From Cladophialophora immunda (taxonomy: Eukaryota; Ascomycota; Eurotiomycetes; Chaetothyriales; Herpotrichiellaceae), in assembly GCF_000835495.1 (NCBI RefSeq), contig NW_015622545.1, forward strand, positions 4,046,042 to 4,110,041: a stretch of 64,000 nucleotides of DNA. The letters are read 5' to 3'. Below the pieces are notes generated by a model. The model was not told the DNA's origin and did no database searches. It saw only the letters and a list, made by a program, of their open reading frames with translations. Position 1 is the first letter of the stretch; every line of letters begins with the position of its first letter. Both the position numbers and the translations under genes were made by a program. This document shows, in pieces, positions 1 to 10,179 of this stretch.

Positions 1-1151
1 CATACATTAGATAGGCTGGCTTGTTTGGGTCAATGGATGTGCCAGAGAAAAGAGGATCACGGCCACCACCACGACTCTACACGCCCTGCACCACCGTTGC
101 CAGAAGGATTCCTAAACCCTCTGAATGCGCGTCGTCTAGCGGCAGGCCGATGATTTTCATGGTTGCCCTGCTACTGCATGCTTCTTTTTTCCTCTTGGTG
201 CAGAACTGAGTTCAGTCGGTTAGCGTGTGCATCACGCAAGCATCTGTGTGGGGGGATGTGCAGCTGATGCCACAGCCCCATCCTGTCACACGGAGTTGAC
301 TGGCCATTTTAGCGGGTTAATCCTTGAGACGATGGTGGACGATGGTGGACGATGTTGGTCCATGGGGACGATGGCGACTTCAAACACGGCCTCAGGTGGT
401 GGTGAAGCAGGACTCGCTTGGATGCCATGTTTTGGCGGGTTTGGCGCCGATAAACTGAGGTTCGGTGCCCACCATCTGGGTTTCACCGGCGAAGTTACTT
501 GCAGGTGGGCCGGCTAGGGAGCCCGCTAGTGAGGGCCTCGTAGTGAACTAACCCTGGAGGCCCTTGACAGTGAGGGAGGCCCCTTGAGTGCCTGTGAGGG
601 GTCGCCAGGGGCACAGAGACCTGCAGAGACATGCAGGCGGCTGGAGCCGGGGTGCCCAGCGAGTCAATTAGGTAAAGCCCGGGAGCTAAGCGTGCAGGAA
701 CAAAGGGCAAATCGTCCACAGGGCTTGAGATGTGCGAGATCTGGTCTAACTGCGAAGGACCCAAGTACCTCAACCTCTTTGCAGACACTGAGGCATTTTC
801 AAATATCCTGCTTACTCGTTGGTGCACCCTAGTACTAGGTGCTCTATCCCTGCGAAGGCACAGAGGTAGCTGTTCTGTGAGCGGTCGTCATATGCTCCGT
901 TCAGCAGTGAGACGATCAATTGTGGTGCCTGGTGTGCCCGATATGCCTGAGATGAAAAGTTTACGCCTGCCAGCGCCAAGCAGATCCGAAGATGAAGCGC
1001 ACCTCGCATGCGCCCTCCCTAATAATCATCCTAGTGAACCCCTTGCACTTCCTCATCTACCTACCGCGATCACCACCAACCTTCGCATTCAGGCTTGCCC
1101 CATTCTCCACCTCCTCTCTCACAGCAATATCCGTCTGGTCCGCCCGAAAAC
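1..1151. other. 5' flank without a supported gene
   Basis: No reading frame here looks like a conserved protein. A short direct repeat of a GATGGTGGAC unit lies at 331-358. The last 150 bases are pyrimidine-rich and probably hold the promoter and leader of the prenyltransferase gene that starts at 1152. Confidence 0.5.
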
Positions 1152-2338
1152 ATGTCACTCGTCGCAGGACCCGGGGTAGGAGGATCACACTCGGTCTTGC
1201 CGACCGATCTCAGCCTGGTGGTGGAAAAGCATGTCAAATACATCCAACTGTTGGATACTGTGCGTCCATGTGAGTGCTTTACACTGTGCCAGATGTTGAT
1301 TCTGTGTGCCAGCGAAAAGATGAACTCGACTACTGGTTGACCGAACACCTAAGGTTGAATGGCGTATACTGGGGCCTGACGGCACTTCATCTCCTGGGCC
1401 ATCCAGATGCATTACCTCGTGACAAAACGCTACAGTTCGTCTTCGCTTGCCAGAACCCGGATGGGGGTTTTGGTGCTGCTCCTGGCCACGATTCCCACAT
1501 GCTGTACACCGTCAGCGCCGTCCAGATTCTTGCCACAATCAATGCGCTGGACGACTTGGACATGCCGGAGAGAGGAGGAAAGGAACGGACGGCAAAATGT
1601 AGGTGATCTCGCAACTGGCCACCTCGGGTCTGCAATTGCTGATTACCCCTTCGTAGATATCGCAAACCTTCAGAACGCCGACACGGGTACTTTTGCCGGA
1701 GATGAGTGGGGTGAGACAGACACGCGCTTCCTCTACGGTGCCTTCAACGCCCTCTCCATCCTAGACATGATGCACCTCGTCGATGTAGACAAGGCCGTCT
1801 CCCACATTCAAGCCTGTGCAAATTTCGACGGAGGGTTTGGCCGCTCGCCAGGCGCCGAGTCTCATTCCGGCCAGATCTTCACTTGCCTCGGGGCTTTGAC
1901 TATCGCTCGCCGACTGGACATTGTGGATCATGATCGGTTGGCTGCTTGGTTAAGTGAAAGGCAACTTCCCAACGGCGGGCTCAATGGCCGCCCAGAAAAA
2001 CTTGAAGATGTGTGCTATAGCTGGTGGGTTCTCAGCAGCATCGCAATGTTACGAAAACTGCACTGGATCGATGCTACCGAATTGATCAAGTTTATTCTCA
2101 GATGTCAAGACGCCGACCAAGGAGGATTTGCGGACAGACCTGGCGACATGGTGGATGTCTTCCATACCGTGTTCGGCCTCGCAGGATTGAGTTTGCTGGG
2201 TTATCCAGGCCTTGTCGAGGTTGACCCCGTATAGTAAGTTGCTCAGAGAAGAAACGTTCTCCTACACCAGACTAATTGGCCCTGGTTAGCTGCATGCCCC
2301 GGGCAGTCACCAAAGCCTTGCCATACTGGCAAACATGA
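1152..2338 (+). CDS. bet2: Rab geranylgeranyltransferase (type II) beta subunit
   Basis: Catalytic beta subunit that transfers geranylgeranyl groups from GGPP to C-terminal cysteines of Rab/Ypt GTPases, working with an alpha subunit and Rab escort protein in the cytosol. Four exons (1152-1259, 1313-1598, 1657-2233, 2290-2338) join in phase to give 339 aa, the usual family length. Repeated prenyltransferase helices are visible: [71 protein letters not shown] and [16 protein letters not shown]. The zinc ligands of the family fall in the EDVCYSWW and DVFHT segments. The last exon encodes only the C-terminal tail ending ALPYWQT. The [20 protein letters not shown] segment is typical of the Rab rather than farnesyl or type I enzymes. 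The family assignment is secure; splice sites are inferred from phase and homology. Confidence 0.95.
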
Positions 2339-3003
2339 AGACCATATATCGCCCAGGACATTCCTCTTGCAATCTAATAACCCACTTGAATTGGCACTTG
2401 AAAGATGGGATACAAGGCAAGAGAAGAGCAAACGTTCACCACGGCCTATATCCGCTTCATCACTCTACTGTCCTTTGCTCTAGAGGAAGTATAGACCTGG
2501 TGGCACAATGGGAGGTTGTTGTACTGTTATTGCAGTCGTGGAGACGAAGATTCAAGTCGAGTCTCCCAAGAACCGCAGCTAGCTTCCCATGGTGATTCAA
2601 TAGACCAAGATGCTAGCTACCGTAATTGGAGGGTTCTTGCCTTTCCGGCGAGGCGATGACATGGTGAGTGGCTCGTTGGTTGGAGCTGCCTCTTTTTCCA
2701 CCGGTGCGCTGCACCATCTTCTCTCTTTCTCACTTCCCACCTCCATTCAATGCACCTCTTGCTTCCTCACGCCTCCACCACTCCCCTGCTGGGTCATTTC
2801 TCTCCACACATCGTGCTCCCTTCTCTCTTTCTTGTTCACTTATGCATCCTGTCTGAAGTGCAGGAGGGAGATACCTTTCCCCGCATTTCGTCCCGTCTCT
2901 CAAGACTCGTACAGCAGTTTCGTTCTTGTCGCTCCAACTCTGCTTCACCATTCCCCTGCGTTCCTGCTCTGTCTATCTTCTCCCAGCAGCTACATGCGCC
3001 GTC
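2339..3003. other. Intergenic, pyrimidine-rich promoter region
   Basis: The span between the prenyltransferase stop and the next start is strongly CT-rich from about 2680 onward, as is common in fungal promoters and leaders. Open frames across it look like low-complexity artefacts. Confidence 0.5.
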
Positions 3004-4748
3004 ATGGCTGTAGCCTTGCTAAATTGCAGCATCTGCCCAGGCCGACCCTCTTTCAGTGACACCTCCCACCTGCTCACCCACGTCAGTTCCAAGGGACACC
3101 TTTCCGAGTTTCACAAACTCCAGGTACGGAGCTACCAGGACATTGCCGCTGGCGTGGAACTGGCCACGTACAGCCACTGGTATCAGCAGCATGATATTGA
3201 CAGACTGCTCTCAGAGAGAATGCAAATGAAAGAGAACAAACAGGCTAGAAAGAGAAGAGCTACTGCTGCAGCACGAAACGCTTGCGGACCACAGCCAGGA
3301 ATATTTGACCATGCACAGCCAAATCCACCTTTGCCTCCAAGACGACCGGGGAGACAGAAGACCCAGACCCAGACCCAGACCCAGACCCAGACCCAGACCC
3401 AGAAGAGAAGCACTCGAAGCAAACAGGCAAGACGAGCTGTTGATGACAGTGACTCGGACTTCAGCCCCGTCAAACCTTCCAAGTAAGCACCGCCCCTGCA
3501 GATATATCCCCGCGGACGCTGACCAGGTACGCTAGACGCAGAACAAGTCGACTTCCAACTTACTCTCCTGTCAAGCGGGACCCCTTCTCTGACGACGTCT
3601 TCCCGGCCCTCGATGACTGTCCCGTTGAGGACGAACCGCCACGTCCGATTCCTGCAACACCTGAGCACATGAAGCTGAAGGGAACAGTATGGCCAGGCAT
3701 GGATCTCTTTGATGCTGCCACGCAGGAGATGCAGCAAAAACGAAATCAGAAGAAGGACGCTTCTGTTCTGAGACGCATGGAGACACTGGCTGCCTTGGTT
3801 GAGCCCACCGAGGTCGTCTATTCACCTCGCGGCACCAATATCCTGAAAGCGAGACACATTGATGACCTTGAAGATGCAAGCAGTTTGGTGGAAGAGGAGA
3901 CTCCGATTCCAAAAATCAAGCAGCCCCCTCGAACTCGCAAGAGAAAGCCGCTCGCAGAGAAAGACGTCAATGCCCCTCGACTCGTGAAACGCAAGGCCAA
4001 AGCCGGTGCCCCAAAGAGATATACTGATCTTCCTTTTGCTCAGGGGTTACCTCCCCTTCCGCATCTGCCCAGTTCATCCACCGGTGACTCTTATGGGCTG
4101 GGGTCTCGCTATTTCCCGACAGAAGACGAGGAGGAGGACGTTAAACCACCGATTCAAGCTTTGGCCCAGCGCAAACGGCCTCCTCCGTTCGAGGTCTTCG
4201 CCGACGGAAGCCCCACCTATCATGGAAGTATGTCGAGAAGCGCGAATCGGAACCCTCTTCAAATTGGAACTCGAGGCTACGGTAATGCCGCTTTCCAGCA
4301 ACTGCCCAAGGTTTCCACAGCCTGGCTTCAACCACAGTATCAGTCAGCCTTACAATTTACTGACCCTTACACAACCTACCGACCTGTAGCTCAAGAGTAT
4401 CAGGCATTCTACGAAACACATATCGAACATGAGAATATGCCACCATTGGCTGGACCTCCGGCGTCTTTCCGCGGAGCAGGTGCAAACCCTTTGGTATGGA
4501 AGTCTCCCATCCGACTGCCGACCGACCCTGGACTTCCTCCTTCCGACTCTCCTTTTGGCAATTTCTTTTCCATGTTTCCCGGTGGATCGCCAGGCGATGA
4601 CCCCTTTGTGACGACCAAGAATCCTCTTGCAGGGGCGTCGCCACACTTGGAAAGCGAGCAACAACATGTCCTGGTCAAGGAGAAGCCAATATCACTGGGA
4701 AATGCGGAACTTCAGATGACGCCGAAGCCTAGCAATCGGAAATTGTAA
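3004..4748 (+). CDS. Conserved uncharacterised C2H2-like zinc-finger protein
   Basis: Two exons, 3004-3482 and about 3536-4748, give about 563 aa. A second in-frame acceptor at 3526 would add three residues. The N-terminus carries one C2H2-like finger: Cys-x2-Cys in NCSICPG, then His residues in SHLLTHVSSKGH. It is followed by basic, low-complexity sequence including a (Gln-Thr)7 tract at 3361-3402. A conserved block in exon 2, PEHMKLKGTVWPGMDLFDAA followed by basic Asn-Gln-Lys-Lys residues, resembles a segment I associate with uncharacterised Pezizomycotina proteins. The rest is proline-rich and probably disordered, with several basic clusters that could direct nuclear import. A nuclear role is inferred from composition only; no enzymatic domain is visible. 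Confidence 0.75.
3361..3402 (+). repeat. Hexanucleotide CAGACC tandem repeat in coding sequence
   Basis: An ACC codon, six perfect CAGACC units and a closing CAG encode alternating Thr-Gln residues inside the zinc-finger protein. Being perfect at the nucleotide level, it is a likely length-variable site that keeps frame. Confidence 0.95.
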
Positions 4749-5286
4749 CCTCTTACCGAGAGGAACGCAACAACTTGTTACAGATTCCGCGGAAAATGAT
4801 CTTGGTCTTCTCTTTTGGTGTCAACAACTCAATCAGCGAAGCAGAATATATGCGGCATAGGTACCACGAAATGGCCCACACTCTCTTGGAAGCTCTACTG
4901 AATCTCGCGTATCAATTGGTTTGGACCGCAGACTATGTCAATGGGAGTTCAGAAGATGGTGGCACGGGAGATAGATGTCCTATGAGATATTGGACGGTAA
5001 AACTCTTGATGGTGCATGACTTTGATATTTGCAGCGGGTGTATAGATAGCCCAGTGAGTTTGCAGCCTCTGGTAGCATTTTTGTAGACACGCAATGCCAC
5101 CTAATTGAATTCTACATTGCAATTATAAATCATGACTCGGGTTGTATGTAGTGCTGCAGTATTCTCGGCGCAGTATATCCCTTGATATATGGACATAGTA
5201 TGGGCTATTGCAGCGATCCAAGTGAGCTCCGACTTTAAGCAGGTTTTAGTATTCCAACAGCTGTTGCTCTGACTGTCGCGCGTGTT
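4749..5286. other. Convergent 3' flanks, no gene
   Basis: This is the space between two convergent genes (zinc-finger protein and PPAT). It is AT-richer than its surroundings and likely holds both 3' UTRs. A 103-codon frame from 4775 has no recognisable features. Confidence 0.5.
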
Positions 5287-6645
5287 CTACTGGTGTATTG
5301 TCGGCGCCCTGTTCTGTAACCTCTTCCTTATCTCGGTACTGCTGATTTTAGTCTCAAACCCCTTCTTTTGCTCCTCCTTCCCTGGCGCGTCCTCGGTCAG
5401 ATCACCGTCGTCGTCGTCGTCGTCTAATCCGACGCCTGCATCCAAGACATCGACCTCGAAAACTTCCAGTGCTTTCCAGCCTCTTTCTGTCCGCTTGTCG
5501 TTGACAGCTTTCCCGCCACTGCGCGTTTCGGCAGAAATCACCAGCGCAGTGATATCGGGGTCTGTGATGGTGGGCCCAAACGGATCGGAAATCTGGGTGT
5601 AATTTATCGTCATGTCTGCCATGTTGGTGCTTGCGGATATGGTCGGAGAGTTTGGGAATTGATATTTGACACGGACGACTTTACCGTTTGGTCCGGGCTC
5701 ATCGATATACTCGGTCGTCGAGAGACTGTTAGCGGTTGCGGTTGGGGCTGTGCTCGTACTTGACTTGCGAGGGTAGAAGGCCAGAATGGAGTCAATGAAT
5801 TCCGCGGTGCGTTGTTGTCGGACATCCCAGTGTTCGACCAGGGAACCGTACTTTTTGTTGACGAGCAGTTCGTCTCCGGTGATACCGACCGTGATCAATC
5901 GAGACTCTTTGGGGTTGGGGGAAGGAGACTGGGCTGGCTCGGCGGTCAGAATAGTGGCGGTCAAGAGCAGTTTGTGGCCAATGTGTAAGTGGTCGAATGT
6001 ACCCCCTACAGCAACAGAACGGTGGATTGTAAGCGGTCCGTCTTCAATAACCGGTTCTGAGGGATTCCGCGAGGAGCTCTCAGGATGAACAATCGCGGGA
6101 CCACTCTGGAGGCGGTGGATAGGCGGTAGCGGCGGAGGGTTGGACTTGGAGTTCCATATTCTGATGACTTGCTGGAGGGAAGCTTCTTGAGCCTCGCCTT
6201 CAACGGAAAAAAGCGCCGTATAAGACCGGTCGGAGAGGGCAAAGGTCTTGATGTCCACTATCGGTCCGGACAGATACTGCTTGCCAACGATACTCTCAGG
6301 GAGTCCATCGAGCCGAGCTTCCAAAATGAATATCCTCACATCGATACCGCCAGGAAAGTCGAGGTCGATCTCTTGCTGGGCGGCGACGGAGCAAATAAGG
6401 CTATACGTCTTCTTTAGGAGATTCTGAATGAGGGGAAAGACGGTGGCGCGTGAGGAGTTAGTGCTCAGGGGGTAAGAGGGGGACAGGACCAAGCCGATGT
6501 CCAGACGAGAGGTGGACTCTTTGTCGGCAGGGACGAGCTTAGGGAGAAGGGACTCAAATGTGATCTTATAGGCTGATTTGAACGAAGACGACGGCGAAGA
6601 AGGTGCCAGGGCCGGTAGGAGAAGCAGAGAGCTGGCCTGCGCCAT
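5287..6645 (-). CDS. cab4: Pantetheine-phosphate adenylyltransferase (PPAT, Cab4-type)
   Basis: Fourth step of coenzyme A synthesis: 4'-phosphopantetheine plus ATP gives dephospho-CoA. Single exon, 452 aa, ATG at 6643-6645. The nucleotidyltransferase domain starts near residue 210 with VAVGGTFDHLHIGHKLLL, containing the HxGH catalytic signature, and closes near residue 435 with the ISSTEIRKR motif that binds ATP phosphates. The first 200 residues are a fungal N-terminal extension. Between the two motifs is an insertion with a Ser/Thr-rich loop, and near residue 405 a run of six Asp encoded by a perfect trinucleotide tract (about 5409-5426). No dephospho-CoA kinase P-loop is seen, so this is the monofunctional fungal form rather than the animal fusion. 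It is divergent from the WD40 gene, with 466 bp between the starts. Confidence 0.92.
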   Translation of the reverse strand: MAQASSLLLLPALAPSSPSSSFKSAYKITFESLLPKLVPADKESTSRLDIGLVLSPSYPLSTNSSRATVFPLIQNLLKKTYSLICSVAAQQEIDLDFPGGIDVRIFILEARLDGLPESIVGKQYLSGPIVDIKTFALSDRSYTALFSVEGEAQEASLQQVIRIWNSKSNPPPLPPIHRLQSGPAIVHPESSSRNPSEPVIEDGPLTIHRSVAVGGTFDHLHIGHKLLLTATILTAEPAQSPSPNPKESRLITVGITGDELLVNKKYGSLVEHWDVRQQRTAEFIDSILAFYPRKSSTSTAPTATANSLSTTEYIDEPGPNGKVVRVKYQFPNSPTISASTNMADMTINYTQISDPFGPTITDPDITALVISAETRSGGKAVNDKRTERGWKALEVFEVDVLDAGVGLDDDDDDGDLTEDAPGKEEQKKGFETKISSTEIRKRLQNRAPTIHQ

Positions 6646-7111
6646 TGTTCACAGACTCAAAGGGCCGAATGCGAATGTGTCGAGAGAGAACGAGGGAACG
6701 GGTGTATGAAAAGGAATGGCTCCGTGCGAGCTGTCTTCTTATAGCATCATCTCTTAAACAGAATTCTGTCGTCGCCTTGACGAATATACCGAGGTGAGTG
6801 AGAACCGGGGGGGGTCTGTACATGACTTGAAGTTGCTTCCTGCCCAATGACTATGCGGGCAACCTGCGCCCCTCCTCTCCTCCTGCGCCTTTTGCACCCC
6901 TCCAACCTCGCGCTTAAGCGGCTGACAGGGGGCCAGCCCCGAAGCAGGCCCGTGCCCTCACAAACACACGCTGCCGCCCTTACGCCTTGCGCCTTACGCC
7001 GTCTGGACGGAGGACAGGTTGTAACTGGACTGATCCTCACCAACGCACGCAGAAAAGACAAATTCGGTCCGCATGTGCTGATACTCTGCTCGCTGTTCCC
7101 CCCTGACTATT
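6646..7111. promoter_or_regulatory. Shared divergent promoter region (cab4-type / WD40 gene)
   Basis: The 466 bases separate two divergent ATGs and must hold both promoters. A CT-rich stretch precedes the WD40 start. No specific factor site is claimed. Confidence 0.5.
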
Positions 7112-9376
7112 ATGCCATTCCACATCCCTCGCCACCAGCACCACGTCTCCGACCCTCAGTTCACCCACGATAACTACTACAGTGCCGTCAATGCCATTTA
7201 CTCTGCTGGCCAGACTGTGACCTCTGTTGGCGCTACAAACCCTCAATACCTGGACCACCACCCTCATCCGCCCACCACGGCTCCCGAACCCAGATCCTAC
7301 CTACCTCAGTCCCAGCCAAACACCAATGGCAACGGCACCGTGATCCCATACCGCCCTGGCCCTCCTCCGTCCGCGTATACGAGTGTGCAAGAGGCCCAGC
7401 CTGGCCAATATCAGCCGGGTCTGAGGCGGTCTCTGACCATCGGTCGCCAACAGGCCGACGAACTGCATTTGAATCAGCAGCAGGGAACGGCCATGAGCGA
7501 CGTCCACCACTATGGTGCACCGCCAGCCTATACAGGGGAAGGACTGTCTATCAAGATCGAGCCCTCTACGCCTCAGCATCCCAGCAGCGTCGCCAGTCAG
7601 CCCGTTCCCGGCACACTGCAACCAGGTCTTGCGAGCAGACCTGCGACTCTAGCGGCCAGCAACACCGCTCCCACTCTCCCTACTTTGCCTCAGATATCCA
7701 CTCAGCAGCAGCAACAACAACAGCAGCAGCAGCAGCCTCCTCTTTCCGCAAGACCAACAACGCTAAATCACACTCACTCCTACTCTCGGTCCAGTCCCGG
7801 CGCCATGGACCAACCAAAATACAAGCCTTTCTCAGATACTCCCGATCAGAGCAAATATCCATCCGCTCCAATCTCATACGCCCCGCAAACTCCTCAAGGG
7901 CCGCCGTCATATTCTCCTCTCGGTCTAGCGGACATCAGACCGAGGACAGACCCGACGTTCACAGACATACCCTTCAGTCCGGGTGTAGCGCAGGAGAATG
8001 ACATTGTACAGTATCCCCAGAATAGCAATTATATCGCGCCTTGGCCTATCTACGCGATGGATTGGTGTAAATGGCCTCCCCGGTCCAACAACGGTTCGGC
8101 GGGGAAAGTGGCCATTGGCAGCTATCTGGAGGACAATCACAATTATGTGAGCATGAACCATTGCTGGAGAAAAATCAAGAGAGACTTGGAATACGAGGCT
8201 GACATTATCTGGGCAGATTCAAATATTGGACACTCAAAGATCGCAAATAGACCCAGACAACCCCCATGGTGAGCGAGGTTTGGAGTTTATCAAAACCGCA
8301 GAAGCTACACATGCATATCCCGTGACAAGGATATTATGGGAACCACCTTCGTCGAATAAGCAGACGACGGATTTATTAGCAACTTCCGGCGACCATCTTC
8401 GACTGTGGTCTCTGCCGAATGAGCAACACGCATATCAGTCGAACTCGGTCACACGGCCGTCGACCACCAAGACGCCTCCGTTACAAAAGCTGTCACCACT
8501 TGCCTTGCTCTCGAATTCGAAATCTCCCGAACACACGGCCCCCATCACGTCGCTGGATTGGAATGTGGTCCAGCCGTCGTTGATTATTACATCTTCGATC
8601 GACACAACCTGCACCATCTGGGACATCCCTACGCTTACAGCGAAGACACAGCTCATCGCGCACGACAAAGAAGTCTACGACGTGCGTTTTTGCGCGAACA
8701 GCGTGGACGTGTTTGTCTCGTGTGGTGCGGATGGAAGTGTGAGGATGTTCGATCTGAGAAGTCTCGAACACAGCACGATTATTTATGAGCCGTCGGAGAA
8801 GCAGCAGCAGCAGGAGAAGAATTGTAAGTTTTGAACTACCATCACCCTTGCCTTTATGCTGACGTCCGCAAAGCACTTGGCGATCCTCTCTCCACTTCGC
8901 CGACACGGGCATCAGGCTCGGGCGGCATATCAACGCTCCCTTTCCCACCTCCCTTACTCCGCATCGCGGCGTCTCCCCACGATGCCCACTTGCTCGCGAC
9001 ATTCAGCCAAGACTCGAACATCATCCGTGTTTTGGACGTCCGACAACCCGGCCAGGCCTTGCTTGAACTGAAAGGTCACGGTGCCGCCGTCAACTGTATC
9101 GATTGGAGCAACTCACAGCGCGGCGTTCTGGCTTCTGGGGCAGATGACTGTTGTGTGTTGCTCTGGGACCTCATGGGCTCGAGTGCGTCAACCGGACAGA
9201 ACAGTGTAGCAGGTGGCGTGTCGAATAGCAGTGGCGGAGGGCCGGGACAAGGACAAGAAAGAGGCCCATCTGCGGTCTGGGAATGCAAGTTTGAAGTGAG
9301 CAACTTGAGTTGGGCTCCCGCGGCGGGAACGCTCGGTGTTTGTGGCGGTAGAGGATTTTGGGGCGTGCAGTTATGA
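7112..9376 (+). CDS. WD40 protein of the DCAF7/WDR68 (TTG1/AN11-like) family
   Basis: Three exons (7112-8146, 8217-8823, 8874-9376) give 714 aa. The first roughly 300 residues are a proline/glutamine-rich disordered region with an 11-residue poly-Gln run. The WD40 part starts with IAPWPIYAMDWCKWP and matches the animal/plant family closely in TSSIDTTCTIWD, QLIAHDKEVYDVRF, GADGSVRMFDLRSLEHSTII and VLDVRQPGQALLELKGH. In animals this family is a scaffold for DYRK/HIPK kinases and a CUL4-DDB1 substrate receptor. The same role in this fungus is inference. The family is usually about 340 aa; the long N-terminal extension looks fungal. The final repeats carry a Gly/Ser-rich insertion. Confidence 0.9.
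7703..7735 (+). repeat. CAG/CAA poly-glutamine codon run
   Basis: Eleven consecutive CAG or CAA codons lie in the disordered N-terminal region of the WD40 protein. CAA interruptions in the middle would be expected to slow length change. Confidence 0.9.
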
Positions 9377-10179
9377 TGAATGAATTCCCTTGTCTTCATG
9401 AGGCTATATTTGAATCCAGGGGGCTTGGTAGCATACACGTGGGCGGATATGCGTCTCATTATGGAACGAGCCGAGGATATCATGAGTTGAGATGTGGGGG
9501 AGACGAGACGTGATGGTGCTGCAGCTACGGGTATGTGGAGAGCCCATTCTGCCTGTTGTGAGTGACATTACTGATGAGAAAGTCATGTGTGGGATAGGAC
9601 AATGTGTTGGAGCCGAATTGAAAACGCGTTTGAAAGAGTCCAAGACAATAACTGCTTGATAACGACAGCACGCGCGTGGTACCATCCCAGACTGATTGGC
9701 GTGTCTCATTTGAGACTGCTTTTTTGGCTCTATAGATGAGAGATGTCTAGATGTCTAGGTGTCTAGGTGTATACGGACGGTATACCTCGTATGTACCGAG
9801 TGCTATGCAGATATCCAAACGTCCCCAATCTGGAGCGCATCCATCTATCCATCTATCTATCCAGCCTGCCTGCCAGCCTGCCAGCCATAAATCCATGCAT
9901 CCAGCCATGCAATGAAGAGAGGCGAACAAACAAATAGACAAGAAGCCGCCCGGAACCCAACCCGTTACATTGCGTCGTCTTTTCTGTTCTTTTGGTCTCC
10001 GTTCCAGATCCCATCAATGCAAGATGGGTGAGTAAGTTGAGTGAGTGATGTATGATATGTCTCTGCTTCGGGTTTCGTTGGCCACAACATCCAATTCAAT
10101 GTATGGTAAGAGCTAATGTCACATGGAACCAAAGGGCTTGGTGGGCCGGCCTCTCTCTCGCTCTCGCTCTCGCTTCCTC
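9377..10179. other. Convergent intergenic region with simple repeats
   Basis: The span holds the 3' ends of the WD40 gene and the calcium ATPase gene. It carries GATGTCTAG-type repeats near 9742-9772, CATC/TATC repeats at 9838-9862 and CCAGCCTG repeats at 9862-9887. No gene is visible. Confidence 0.5.
9838..9887. repeat. CATC/TATC then CCAGCCTG microsatellite tract
   Basis: Imperfect tetranucleotide units (CATC, TATC) run into imperfect octamers (CCAGCCTG). The tract is non-coding and lies in the 3' flank of both neighbours. Confidence 0.8.
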
